DNA from: Acidobacteriota bacterium | GTDB taxonomy: Bacteria > Acidobacteriota > Terriglobia > Terriglobales > Acidobacteriaceae | NCBI GenBank assembly: GCA_021810625.1 | Contig: JAJZIJ010000017.1 | Coordinates: 1-56,783, forward strand | Reading direction: 5' to 3' | DNA: 56,783 nucleotides | Shown here: positions 41,469 through 50,007 of the stretch, in pieces | Position numbering within the stretch: the first letter of the stretch is position 1 | How the letters are laid out: every line of letters starts with the position of its first letter | Notes under the pieces: model-generated | Told to the model about the DNA's origin: nothing | The model's database searches: none | What the model saw: the letters and a program-made list of their open reading frames with translations, nothing else | Position numbers and translations under genes: made by a program

Positions 41469-42903
41469 AATTTTCTCCACGGCTCCCGAAGACAAGACGC
41501 TCGCGCCAGACACGCTCCATACCGAATCGCGGGTGTTGATTATTGACGATGAATCCATGATTTGCGAATCGCTGGAGACCCTGCTGCGACTGGAGGGATT
41601 TGTGGTTGCCAGCGCAGCCGATGGCGAGCAGGGCCTGCACAAGCTGGACGAAGGCGTGTACGATCTGGTGCTGCTCGATCTTGCCTTGCCGGGGCAGAGC
41701 GGTTTGGAGATTCTCCATTCCATTCGCGAGCGGCAGCCCCAGTTGCCCGTCATCATGATTACCGCCTACGGCACGGTGCAGAATGTCGTCGATGCGATTC
41801 GCGCCGGGGCCAACAACTTTACGCAAAAACCCTGGGACAACGAAAAACTTCTTGCCGACATTCGCTCGGCTATTGGGCGCTATCGCACGGAGCAGGAGAA
41901 TATCCATCTGAAGCGCGCGCTGAAGCAGCGCTACAGCTTTGAGAACATCGTGGGCAAAAGCGAGGCGATGCTGTCGGTGCTGGACTTGGTGGGTCAGGTC
42001 GCTCCCAGTCGCTCCACGGTAATGATTCAGGGCGAGAGCGGCACGGGCAAGGAGTTGATCGCCAAGGCCGTGCATTCGCATTCGCCTCGGCGCGACAAGC
42101 CGTTCGTGCCCGTCAATACCGGAGCCATTCCCTCTGACCTGCTGGAGTCCACGCTCTTTGGTCATGTCAAGGGCGCGTTCACCTCGGCCAACGCCACGAA
42201 AAAAGGACTCTTTGAGGTCGCCCACACGGGTACGCTGTTTCTGGATGAAATCGGCACCATGAGCCTGGACATGCAGGCCAAGATGCTGCGCGTGTTGCAG
42301 GATCGCCGTTTTATGCAGGTCGGCGGCACGCATGAGATTCAGGTGGATGTACGCATCATCGCCGCCACCAACGTCGATCTGCGTCAGGCAGTGCGCGATG
42401 GGCGTTTTCGCGACGACCTCTTCTACCGCCTGAACGTGATTACCGTGGATTTGCCTTCCCTGCGAAATCGCAGGGAGGATATTCCGCTTCTCGCCATGCA
42501 CTTTCTCAAGCGATATTGCGAGGAGAACGGCCTGCCCCTGCGCGTGATTACGCAGGATGCGCTGCGCATTCTGGTGGATTATGACTGGCCGGGAAATGTT
42601 CGGGAGTTGGAAAACATCATCGAGCGCTGCGTGGTGCTCTCCACCGGGCCGACGATTGGCGTCGAGCTACTGCCGGGTCACATCACCGGGCAGAGCTACT
42701 CCGCCAGCATGTTGGAACACACGCCCAATGCCTCGCTCTTCGACATTCTCGAAGAGGTGGAGCGGCGCATCATTACCGATCGTCTGGAACGTTGCAACTG
42801 GAACCAGACGGAGGCGGCGGAGCATTTTCATATTCCGCTGTCTACGCTCAATCAGAAGATCAAGCGCCTGAACATTGAAATCAAGAAGAAAAATAAAGAA
42901 TGA
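41461..42903 (+). CDS. NtrC-family sigma54-dependent response regulator (GAFTSA variant)
   Basis: ATG 41461 gives 480 residues. The receiver domain (about 24-140) has D29-D30, phospho-acceptor D73 and K123. The AAA+ domain has Walker A GESGTGKE at 191-198 and Walker B LFLDEI at 259-264. The sigma54-contacting loop reads GAFTSA (238-243) in place of GAFTGA. A Fis-type helix-turn-helix lies at the end (NWNQTEAAEHFHIPLSTLNQKIK). It is translationally coupled to the histidine kinase, so the two form a classic two-component pair. The fifth loop residue change may weaken sigma54 activation. Confidence 0.92.
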   Translation: MPEIFSTAPEDKTLAPDTLHTESRVLIIDDESMICESLETLLRLEGFVVASAADGEQGLHKLDEGVYDLVLLDLALPGQSGLEILHSIRERQPQLPVIMITAYGTVQNVVDAIRAGANNFTQKPWDNEKLLADIRSAIGRYRTEQENIHLKRALKQRYSFENIVGKSEAMLSVLDLVGQVAPSRSTVMIQGESGTGKELIAKAVHSHSPRRDKPFVPVNTGAIPSDLLESTLFGHVKGAFTSANATKKGLFEVAHTGTLFLDEIGTMSLDMQAKMLRVLQDRRFMQVGGTHEIQVDVRIIAATNVDLRQAVRDGRFRDDLFYRLNVITVDLPSLRNRREDIPLLAMHFLKRYCEENGLPLRVITQDALRILVDYDWPGNVRELENIIERCVVLSTGPTIGVELLPGHITGQSYSASMLEHTPNASLFDILEEVERRIITDRLERCNWNQTEAAEHFHIPLSTLNQKIKRLNIEIKKKNKE

Positions 42904-43037
42904 CCGCACCATTTCCAGCACACTGCAGGTGCGAAGGTGGGACATCCGCTTCTCATACTTTGGAGATATAGACCACTAGCCGACTGGATTTAATGTGATA
43001 GGGTATGCAGTAATACCAACAGGGAATCTGAGCGCCT

Positions 43038-45479
43038 ATGAAATCTTCTCCTCTCAATCCGTTCGATCATGCACTCGTTGCGCGTGGGCATACGTCTATG
43101 TACGTGATGCACAAATACTGGGCAAGAAAGCCACACAACGTGGTTGCCGAGTATATCAAGCACTATTCACGACCCGGCGAAATCGTTTTTGACCCATTCC
43201 TCGGTTCTGGAGTAACGGCGTTAGAGGCCATGAAGTTGGGTCGCAAGGCAGTCGGTACCGATCTTAGCCCAGTATCTATCTTCATCACCCGTGCGACCGG
43301 CAGCCCCGTCTCATTGGAACTTGTTAAGGAAAGCTTTGAAAAGATACGTAGTCTCATCTGGTCAGACATAGAAGCTCTTTACCGGACGACATGTAGGGCA
43401 TGCGGTGAGACCGCAACGCTAATTGCAAGTTGCTGGGATCGCGATACAAAAACATTGAAGGATGTCAGATACCATTGTGTACGATGCATGAAGCGGTATA
43501 TCGATGTGCCAAAATCGCAAGACCTTGATCTGTTAAAAGCAATAGAAGGGAGACCAATTCCGCACGGGCTCCCAGACATGGAGTTCCCAGAAGGCATTAC
43601 TTTCAACCAAGGAAGGCGAGAAGCAGGTCCAAGATTTTCAAATCTTTTTACTCGCAGGAATCTTTTAGCGCTGTACACACTCTGGAATGCTATCCAGACT
43701 GAATCAGAGAAATCGACAAAAAGCATCCTCACCTTTGCCTTTACTAGCATGCTGCACTTGGCGAGCAAGATGACACCTGTGCGTCCCAGTCGCCCGTTCA
43801 GCTCATTTTGGGCAATAAACAGCTACTGGGTGCCTCCTGAATTCATGGAACAGAATGTCTGGGAATTATTCGATAGCGCCGTTCAAGGCAAACAAGGAAT
43901 TCTAAAGGGTAAGGAAGAAAGTAACGAGTCAATTCGTAATTGGGAACTTGCCAAGAAGTTCAATGACCTAGGAAAAAACGCAAATTGTCTACTTGGGAAT
44001 CTGAACGTATTGGAGCTAGACAAGCTGATACCAAACAACAGCATTGACTACGTATTCACAGATCCACCATACGGTGGATCTGTCCCATACGCGGAATTAA
44101 GCACGCTTTGGGCACTTTGGCTTGGCTTAAAAATGAATTTTGAAGACGAGATCACGATCAACGACGACAAAGATTTTGAATACTACCATAAGATGCTACT
44201 AGCGGCCTTCAAGCAAGTGTATAGGGTGCTGAAACCTGATCGGTATCTTACGGTTACATTCCATAGTACAGAAATTCGAGTCTGGAACTCAATCATCAAG
44301 GCTGTTGCATCTTCTGGCTTTGATTTAGAAAAAATCATCTACCAACCACCAGCCCGCGCTTCGGCAAAGGGATTGCTTGTTCCTTATGGTAGTGCTGTCG
44401 GAGACTACTATATTCGATTTCGGAAGCCAAAGACCCCTATTAGTTTTAGTTCTGGAGAAACAGTAAGCAGAATCGAGTACGAGCGTGCCGTGTTAACCGC
44501 AGCCAAGACTATTCTTGCTGAGAGGGGTGAGCCAACAGCGTACACATTTATTCTAAATGGCATAATTGTTCATCTAAAAAAAGCTGGTGCATTACTTTCT
44601 GGAACCAGAAGCCCAGAAAAAGTAATGAGGGACTATTTAGGGAAGGAGTTCGTTCTGATTGACGACCACGAGTCGAAAGGTAACGGTGGTCAAAGATGGT
44701 GGTTTAAGGATCCAGCATCCATCCCCTACCTTGATGTGGTTCCTCTCACGGAACGCCTTGAAACCGCCATTGTTGGCGTACTTTCTCGCATGGTTAAAGT
44801 CAGCTTTGATGATGTGCTACAAGAGATATTTATAAATTTTCCAAATGCTATGACACCCGAAACAGAAAGAGTATCTACAATATTAGAGGAATATGCTAAG
44901 CAAACTTCTGATGGAATGTGGACCCTAAAACCAATAGTCAAGGTGAGAGAAGGCGAGCACACGACGATGATTGGAATGCTTGCTGAGTTGGGACGGTCAG
45001 AAAAGTACTCAATACAAATTGGTCTCCGGGAACAATCCGAGAACTATCGAGGTAAAAAACTAAAGCACTTCAATTCGGGTAAGGTTCCACTGCCGACATC
45101 TGTCACCAAGACCAACATAGATCGCATTCGGCAGATCGATCTGATATGGGCGACAAAAGAGACAATCACCGCCATCTTTGAAGTGGAGAATACCACTGCT
45201 ATTACTGAGGCACTTGTACGCGGGTCAAATTTAACGGTGCCAAATATTGATCGATTCGTTGTGATACCCAAAGAGCGTGAACGACTACTATTCCGGAAAT
45301 TACAGGAGCCGATGTTTGCAGAGAAGGTGCAACGAGATGGTTGGAAGTTTATATACTACAGTGAGTTGGAAAAAGCTTTGTCCAAAAAACGAACAAGGCC
45401 CGCCCTCGATCTCTTGCGTTCGATTACACAAACCCCTACAAATAAAGTGCCGGATCAACAGACTGAGCTTTTCGATTAG
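43038..45479 (+). CDS. DNA methyltransferase fused to a PD-(D/E)xK-like C-terminal domain
   Basis: This 813-residue protein starts like DUF1156-type DNA methyltransferases (HKYWARKPHNVVAEYI). SAM motif I is FDPFLGSGVTALEAM (51-65) and the N6-adenine/N4-cytosine catalytic motif DPPY is at 342-345. Between them a four-Cys zinc ribbon (C119, C122, C147, C150) is inserted. After about residue 470 a second part ends in a nuclease-like domain: HTTMIGMLAELGRSEKYSIQIG, IDLIWATKE and FEVENTT (E715-x-E717), then a region resembling IVxPxxRxxxxxxxxRPxF. The gene is AT-rich and stands alone, without a separate restriction or specificity subunit. It may be a single-protein restriction-modification or other defence factor; the target sequence is unknown. 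Confidence 0.82.
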   Translation: MKSSPLNPFDHALVARGHTSMYVMHKYWARKPHNVVAEYIKHYSRPGEIVFDPFLGSGVTALEAMKLGRKAVGTDLSPVSIFITRATGSPVSLELVKESFEKIRSLIWSDIEALYRTTCRACGETATLIASCWDRDTKTLKDVRYHCVRCMKRYIDVPKSQDLDLLKAIEGRPIPHGLPDMEFPEGITFNQGRREAGPRFSNLFTRRNLLALYTLWNAIQTESEKSTKSILTFAFTSMLHLASKMTPVRPSRPFSSFWAINSYWVPPEFMEQNVWELFDSAVQGKQGILKGKEESNESIRNWELAKKFNDLGKNANCLLGNLNVLELDKLIPNNSIDYVFTDPPYGGSVPYAELSTLWALWLGLKMNFEDEITINDDKDFEYYHKMLLAAFKQVYRVLKPDRYLTVTFHSTEIRVWNSIIKAVASSGFDLEKIIYQPPARASAKGLLVPYGSAVGDYYIRFRKPKTPISFSSGETVSRIEYERAVLTAAKTILAERGEPTAYTFILNGIIVHLKKAGALLSGTRSPEKVMRDYLGKEFVLIDDHESKGNGGQRWWFKDPASIPYLDVVPLTERLETAIVGVLSRMVKVSFDDVLQEIFINFPNAMTPETERVSTILEEYAKQTSDGMWTLKPIVKVREGEHTTMIGMLAELGRSEKYSIQIGLREQSENYRGKKLKHFNSGKVPLPTSVTKTNIDRIRQIDLIWATKETITAIFEVENTTAITEALVRGSNLTVPNIDRFVVIPKERERLLFRKLQEPMFAEKVQRDGWKFIYYSELEKALSKKRTRPALDLLRSITQTPTNKVPDQQTELFD

Positions 45480-45785
45480 ATGTAGGGTGGGGGGCGAAAC
45501 TACGCCGAGTGCCCCACGCTTGTCGCATTTTGCCATGTGTGGGGCGGAACGAGAGAGTATGATTCAATCAGGGATCGTGGTATTGGCAGCGTACCGTTGA
45601 CCCTCCCACACTTCGCAAATAATGCGAAGTGTGGGCCACCTGTGATCTTTCAATATGTTGTTCCTCTCCTAAAGAGAAAGAAAGAACGGTCGTCGGGGAG
45701 GTGCGAAAGTGGAAATCGGTTGTTTCTATTTTCAAGACGCGGGTTCCCCCACGATCCTCTGACAGCCGAACTTGTTTCGAGCTTC
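45480..45785. other. Intergenic region with two palindromic repeats
   Basis: This 306-bp convergent gap between the methyltransferase and gatB contains an imperfect hairpin around 45507-45545 (TGCCCCACGC... GTGTGGGGCG) and a perfect one at 45605-45635. No protein-coding stretch is credible. The hairpins probably stop transcription from both sides. Confidence 0.5.
45605..45635. repeat. Perfect 13-bp inverted repeat, CCCACACTTCGCA hairpin
   Basis: CCCACACTTCGCA (45605-45617) and its exact complement TGCGAAGTGTGGG (45623-45635) are separated by a 5-base loop and followed by CCACC. It belongs to the GTGGGGCACC-type palindrome family seen elsewhere in this window. Confidence 0.65.
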
Positions 45786-47261
45786 CTATGCGTCCAGCTT
45801 TTTAGTCACCAGTTCATTGAGGAGTGCCGGGTTGGCCTGACCCTTTGATAGCCGCATCACCTGGCCGACGAAGAATGCGGCGACGGTCTTTTTGCCGCCA
45901 CGGTATTGCTCCACCTGCTTGGGGTTGGCGGCGATAATTTCGTCGATCATGGTTTCCAGCGCAGCGGGGTCACTGATCTGCTGTGGTTTTTCGCGTTCAT
46001 AGACGACGGGAAAATCCTCGCTTGTCTCAAAGCAGTGGTCGAAGAGTTGCTTGAGCATCTTGCTGGAGAGTTCGCCGCTTTCGGTCAGGTCGGCGGCCTG
46101 CGCGATGCCGCGCATGGAGATGGGCGATTGCGTCAGCTCCAACCCAGCGGCTTTGAGGCGGCCCATCAACTCCCCTTGCACTAAATTCGCCACGCGCTTG
46201 GGACTTTTCGTGGCCTTGGCCGCAGCCTCGAACTGATCGGCAAATTCTCGTGTTCCCGTGAGCACCTGCGCGTCCTGCTCGGTGATGTCATAGTCGGCGA
46301 CCATGCGCTTGCGCCGCGCTTCGGGCAGCTCCGGCATGTTGGCGCGAATCTCATGCTGCCATGCGGCAGAGACGACGAGTGGCGGCAAATCCGGCTCAGG
46401 AAAATAGCGGTAATCGTGCGCCTGCTCCTTGGAGCGCATGGAATACGTCCGCCCCTCGTTCGCATTCCACAGGCGCGTCTCCTGCTGCACGCGCCCGCCG
46501 GATTCGAGGACTTCAATCTGGCGTGCAATCTCATACTCCAGCGCTGCGCGAACAAAGCGGAAGCTGTTGACATTTTTTACTTCGGCCTTGGTGCCGAACT
46601 TCTCCGCGCCCTTCAAACGCACACTGACGTTGGCATCGCAACGCAGTGAACCTTCTTCCATATTGCAATCGCTGACGCTGGTGTAGAGCAGAATCTCCTT
46701 GAGTCGCGCCAGATACTCGTATGCCTCGTCCGCAGTGCGGATGTCGGGTTCGCTGACAATCTCCGCCAATGGCGTGCCGCAGCGGTTCAGGTCGAGATAG
46801 GTGCGTTCCCGCGAATCGGCAAAGCCATCGTGCATGCTTTTGCCTGCGTCCTCTTCCAGGTGCAGGCGCGTAATCCCGATGCGCTTGCTGCCGTTGGGTG
46901 TGGGGACGTCGATCCAGCCATGCTCGGCCAGCGGCTTGTCGAACTGCGAAATCTGGTAGCTCTTGGGCAGATCGGGATAGAAATAATTTTTGCGCGCGAA
47001 GATGGACGTCTCGCGCACCTGGCAGTTGATGGCCATTGCGGCGAGCGCGCCAAACTCCACGGCGCGACGGTTCAGCACGGGCAGCGCGCCGGGCAGTCCC
47101 AGGCAGACGGGACAGACCTGCGTGTTGGGCGCTGCGCCAAATCGCGATGAGCAGCCGCAGAAGGCTTTGGTTTCAGTCTGCAATTGGACGTGAACTTCCA
47201 GGCCGATCACCGGCTCATACTTGGCGAGAATCTCAGGGGAAAGCGCAGTTGTGGATGCCAT
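45786..47261 (-). CDS. gatB: Aspartyl/glutamyl-tRNA amidotransferase subunit B
   Basis: A 491-residue GatB of normal length: YEPVIGLEVHVQLQTETKAFC, the Zn-cluster Cys pairs (CGCSSRFG ... CPVCLGLPGALP), RKNYFYPDLPKSYQISQ, RLHLEEDAGK, DLNRCGTPLAEIVSEPD, and a C-terminal GatB_Yqey helical domain ending in VGQVMRLSKGQANP. With GatA and GatC it amidates Glu-tRNA(Gln) and/or Asp-tRNA(Asn). gatA and gatC are not adjacent. The start is 75 bp from the divergent RelA/SpoT-type gene. Confidence 0.97.
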   Translation of the reverse strand: MASTTALSPEILAKYEPVIGLEVHVQLQTETKAFCGCSSRFGAAPNTQVCPVCLGLPGALPVLNRRAVEFGALAAMAINCQVRETSIFARKNYFYPDLPKSYQISQFDKPLAEHGWIDVPTPNGSKRIGITRLHLEEDAGKSMHDGFADSRERTYLDLNRCGTPLAEIVSEPDIRTADEAYEYLARLKEILLYTSVSDCNMEEGSLRCDANVSVRLKGAEKFGTKAEVKNVNSFRFVRAALEYEIARQIEVLESGGRVQQETRLWNANEGRTYSMRSKEQAHDYRYFPEPDLPPLVVSAAWQHEIRANMPELPEARRKRMVADYDITEQDAQVLTGTREFADQFEAAAKATKSPKRVANLVQGELMGRLKAAGLELTQSPISMRGIAQAADLTESGELSSKMLKQLFDHCFETSEDFPVVYEREKPQQISDPAALETMIDEIIAANPKQVEQYRGGKKTVAAFFVGQVMRLSKGQANPALLNELVTKKLDA

Positions 47262-47336
47262 GCTGGCTTTAATTTTAGCAGCGATAAGGACAATTATACA
47301 CTTGATGAATCAATAGAGGAGGTCTACCGTTATGGT

Positions 47337-48395
47337 ATGGCGTGGACAACTCCGAACTATAGCCGAAAGCGCGTGAACGAGGCAGGGAAATATCTCACTA
47401 TAGCTCCTCTCTGGGGACGGGATAGGGATGCCGCGCTGGATGTTATCAACAACTGGCGGGCGGCGCACAGTTACCCTCTCCATGTTATAAAGATGAATCT
47501 GTTACAGAGGGCGCGGCGGTTGGATCCAAATGCCATTATCGCTCAACGTCAGAAGCGGCTCTCTTCCATCCGATCCAAACTTCTTAGCAAACCCGACATG
47601 AAACTGTCGCAAATGCAAGATATAGGAGGCTGTAGGGCTGTGATGGTCGATATGCGCCGCGTCACTCAGTTAGTTGACCTTTACCGGGATGCAAACGCGC
47701 GCAATCCCAATAGGCACACACTCGCAAAAGAGAAGAACTATATCGCGGAGCCTAAAACGGATGGATACCGAAGTTACCACTTCGTTTACAAATATAAGAG
47801 TAGAGCCGAGGAATACAAGATATTCAATGAGCAGAAAATTGAGATTCAGATTCGTTCGCGCTTGCAGCACGCATGGGCGACTGCTGTAGAAACCATTTCT
47901 ACTTTCACTGGCCAAGCCCTCAAATCAAGCATCGGGCACGACATCGGACATGACGATTGGTTACGATTCTTTGCTCTGATGTCGAGTTCAATAGCACTCC
48001 GGGAGAAGTGTCCCCCAGTTCCAGGAACCCCGGACGACAGGAAGGAACTCAAGCAAGAGTTGAAGGCTCTCAGCGACTCATTGCGAGTCCAGGAGGTATT
48101 GCAGGGATGGGGAACAGCCGTCCGACATGTTGTGACCAATGCGGCGAACGCTCACGCATTCCTGCTCGTGTTGGATCCAAACAAAAACACCCTGCAAGTG
48201 GTTCCTTATCTGAAGGATGAATTGGTAAGAGCGAATGATGACTATCTCATCGCAGAAAAGAGAACTGAAGTTGAAACAAATGTGCAGGCGGTTCTTGTTT
48301 CAGTTGACTCCATTGCCACACTAAAGAGTGCATATCCTAACTACTATCTCGACACAACCGCCTTTGTGAAGGCTTTACAAGAGGCGACTAAGTGA
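47337..48395 (+). CDS. RelA/SpoT-synthetase-domain protein with extra C-terminal domain
   Basis: ATG 47337 is placed 14 bases after AGAGGAGG; the longer frame back to 47184 runs through antisense gatB. The 352-residue protein has the alarmone-synthetase nucleotidyltransferase core: R/K at 79-86, D95 in MQDIGGCRAVM, the G-loop TDGYRSYHFVYKY at 141-153, and E169 in EIQIRSRLQHAWATAVE. It lacks the HD hydrolase, TGS and ACT domains of long RelA/SpoT. About 150 C-terminal residues form an unassigned domain (AHAFLLVLDPNKNTLQVVPY...). It could make (p)ppGpp or, like toxSAS proteins, modify nucleotides or tRNA. It is AT-rich and coupled to a tiny downstream ORF. Confidence 0.82.
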   Translation: MAWTTPNYSRKRVNEAGKYLTIAPLWGRDRDAALDVINNWRAAHSYPLHVIKMNLLQRARRLDPNAIIAQRQKRLSSIRSKLLSKPDMKLSQMQDIGGCRAVMVDMRRVTQLVDLYRDANARNPNRHTLAKEKNYIAEPKTDGYRSYHFVYKYKSRAEEYKIFNEQKIEIQIRSRLQHAWATAVETISTFTGQALKSSIGHDIGHDDWLRFFALMSSSIALREKCPPVPGTPDDRKELKQELKALSDSLRVQEVLQGWGTAVRHVVTNAANAHAFLLVLDPNKNTLQVVPYLKDELVRANDDYLIAEKRTEVETNVQAVLVSVDSIATLKSAYPNYYLDTTAFVKALQEATK

Positions 48396-48529
48396 GCAAA
48401 AGCACACTGGAATACGATAGGTTCAATGCAGCAATGGACACTATTCTCCGCGCCGCTCCTAAAACTGTAAAAGCCAAAACTAGTTTTCCTATTTTGAACG
48501 TGGCGGCAGCGGCACTTTCACTGGCTTAG
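48392..48529 (+). CDS. Small ORF (45 aa) coupled to the RelA/SpoT-type gene, possibly truncated
   Basis: GTG at 48392 overlaps the preceding stop (GTGA). The product begins MSKSTLEYDRFNAAMDTILR and continues APKTVKAKTSF, resembling the N-termini of small (about 60-residue) proteins with the pattern YDRFxxAMxxxLxVxxxxxKxK. After about residue 32 the sequence becomes Ala/Leu-rich and stops, so the gene may have lost its original 3' end to a rearrangement. It is a candidate antitoxin or partner of the RelA/SpoT-type protein; this is inference from position only. Confidence 0.45.
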   Translation: MSKSTLEYDRFNAAMDTILRAAPKTVKAKTSFPILNVAAAALSLA

Positions 48530-48653
48530 GCTGGACGTAGTTGATTGGCACTGAAGGCGTGAATTTGCGTGAACCACTGGACATAAAATCTTCCTCTTCA
48601 ACATCACCACGTTTGCGTAACTTTTCAATAAGGATTTTTTTACTCAACGTCAT
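48489..48653 (-). CDS. Hypothetical 54-aa ORF, doubtful
   Basis: A minus-strand ORF starting at ATG 48653 encodes a Lys/Arg-rich, Pro-ending product (MTLSKKILIEKLRKRGDVEE...KVPLPPRSK). It overlaps the end of the plus-strand 45-aa ORF by 41 bases, so at most one of the two ends is probably functional. No strong ribosome-binding site is visible. Composition looks more protein-like than chance, hence its listing. Confidence 0.25.
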   Translation of the reverse strand: MTLSKKILIEKLRKRGDVEEEDFMSSGSRKFTPSVPINYVQPKPVKVPLPPRSK

Positions 48654-48661
48654 CGGAATGC

Positions 48662-48697
48662 CTGGTGCCCCATTCAAGCCTTGCTTTTGGCTTGAGT
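48662..48697. repeat. Palindromic repeat, GTGCCCCATTCAAGCC hairpin
   Basis: CCCCATTCAAGCC is followed after an 8-base loop by GGCTTGAGTGGGG, 12 of 13 positions pairing. It begins with GGTGCCCCA, the reverse of the TGGGGCACC tail found on the other palindromes in this window. Confidence 0.55.
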
Positions 48698-48810
48698 GGG
48701 GGAGAATCCAGACGGTTCCGGCATTGTCATCGCAACCCGCACCCTCGGCACCCTTCGCTCCGCGCAAAATCCGCCTCTTAGAAATCTGCCCAACCCTGCG
48801 TTTTGAAGGG

Positions 48811-48868
48811 GCGGGACTTTAGTCCCGCCGTTAGCCCTGACATCGCCATCCGGCTTTAGCCGCTGAGG
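48811..48868. repeat. Two GGCTTTAGCC-type palindromes
   Basis: GCGGGACTTTAGTCCCGC lies at 48811-48828 and CGGCTTTAGCCG, followed by CTGAGGG, at 48851-48868. They are variants of the GGGCTTCAGCCC family clustered at 54.4-54.65 kb. The rest of the 48530-48952 gap holds one other hairpin (48662-48697) and no clear gene. Confidence 0.55.
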
Positions 48869-48952
48869 GAATCCTTAGCTCTTATGCAGAGCTTCCTCGT
48901 CTAAATTTCTAGCTGAATTATTTCTAGCTGAATTTCGGCTGCACCGCGTGTT

Positions 48953-49864
48953 TCACCTGCGGCGGTAGACAATCTTCAGGTGTTCACTTTCGAGCGCCTT
49001 CTGCGCCTGGGCGCGAGCATGGTCGGCCCAAGGGCCAGCGGGGTCGAGCCGCGTGTAATAGACCCAGTGCCAGAGCGCCCGGCGCGACTCCCCCTGACGC
49101 TCATAGGCCAGCGCCAGATTGTAATGCGCGTCGCCATAATCGGGCACCAGATGAATCGCCTGTTTGTAGGCGTCGATGGCCTCCGGTAGGCGCTTCATTT
49201 CATCCAGCACATTGCCCAGATCGAAGAAGGCCAGCGCGTAGCGCGGATCGGCCTCGGTGGCGCGGCGATACATCTCCTCGGCGCGGGCATACTGGCGCAG
49301 GTTGTAATACATGGTGCCGAGATTGATGCAGGCGGGCGCATGATTCGGCTGGAGTTCGAGAATGTGATGGTATATCTCCATGATCTGCTTGACGGCTTGT
49401 TTTACAACCTGCCTGCGCGTGCCGCGCTCGTCCTCGCGTCGCACAGCCTCCATGAACAGTCCGGCGATATACGCATCGCGGCTGCGCTGGCTGATTCCCA
49501 TGTGGGTCACGCTGCACATGGGCCGCTGTACATGATTTTCAAAATCGAACAGGAGCTGACGAGAAATAGGATCGACAACGGTACCCGCATGGCGGAAGAC
49601 CACGCGGGAGCCAGTGGTGACGGGGGAGGATTCCTGTAATGGGTTTGCCATGCCGGAGACACGCCGCATGGCTGCCACCGAAGCATGAATGCTCGATGCC
49701 CGGATGCGCCGGGAAGAAAGATCGCGCACCGTGCGTACCTGAGAGAGATGCTGGAAGGTGTAGGTCTCCAACGCATCGACAAGGCCGACGCGCTCCCACC
49801 CGCTCAATTGGCGAGCGGTGATGTGCAGGATGCGAAGAACGTCTTGACGACTATATAGAGTCAC
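48953..49864 (-). CDS. MerR-like HTH plus TPR-repeat protein
   Basis: The 303-residue protein opens with a MerR-type helix-turn-helix (YSRQDVLRILHITARQLSGWERVGLV at about 4-29, in two helices) and a linker. At about 165-295 it carries three to four tetratricopeptide repeats (ACINLGTMYYNLRQYARAEEMYRRA, AFFDLGNVLDEMKRLPEAIDAYKQA, AHYNLALAYERQGESRRAL). DNA-binding plus TPR suggests a transcription factor controlled by protein contact. I do not know a characterised orthologue. A basic tail (HLKIVYRRR) ends it. Confidence 0.8.
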   Translation of the reverse strand: MTLYSRQDVLRILHITARQLSGWERVGLVDALETYTFQHLSQVRTVRDLSSRRIRASSIHASVAAMRRVSGMANPLQESSPVTTGSRVVFRHAGTVVDPISRQLLFDFENHVQRPMCSVTHMGISQRSRDAYIAGLFMEAVRREDERGTRRQVVKQAVKQIMEIYHHILELQPNHAPACINLGTMYYNLRQYARAEEMYRRATEADPRYALAFFDLGNVLDEMKRLPEAIDAYKQAIHLVPDYGDAHYNLALAYERQGESRRALWHWVYYTRLDPAGPWADHARAQAQKALESEHLKIVYRRR

Positions 49865-49973
49865 AGTCCTGAGCGCGATATTTCCACCTACTATCGCTCA
49901 TTATGCGGATTTTTCGCGTCCGCTACAAGGGAAATTCCAGATTTCCTGAGGAAAATCCGTCCAAAACCGAAAA

Positions 49974-50007
49974 AAACAGGTGAAACCGGGAATAAATTGA
50001 CCTGTTT
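49974..50007 (-). terminator. Rho-independent terminator of the GyrI-like gene
   Basis: On the minus strand AAACAGGT (50007-50000) pairs with ACCTGTTT (49981-49974) across an 18-base loop, followed by a further run of T. It starts at the stop codon of the gene at 50007-50453. Confidence 0.6.

Noticed and set aside
45277-45600. 107-codon ORF at the methyltransferase 3' end
   Set aside because: It is an alternative frame of the methyltransferase gene continuing into the palindromic intergenic region.
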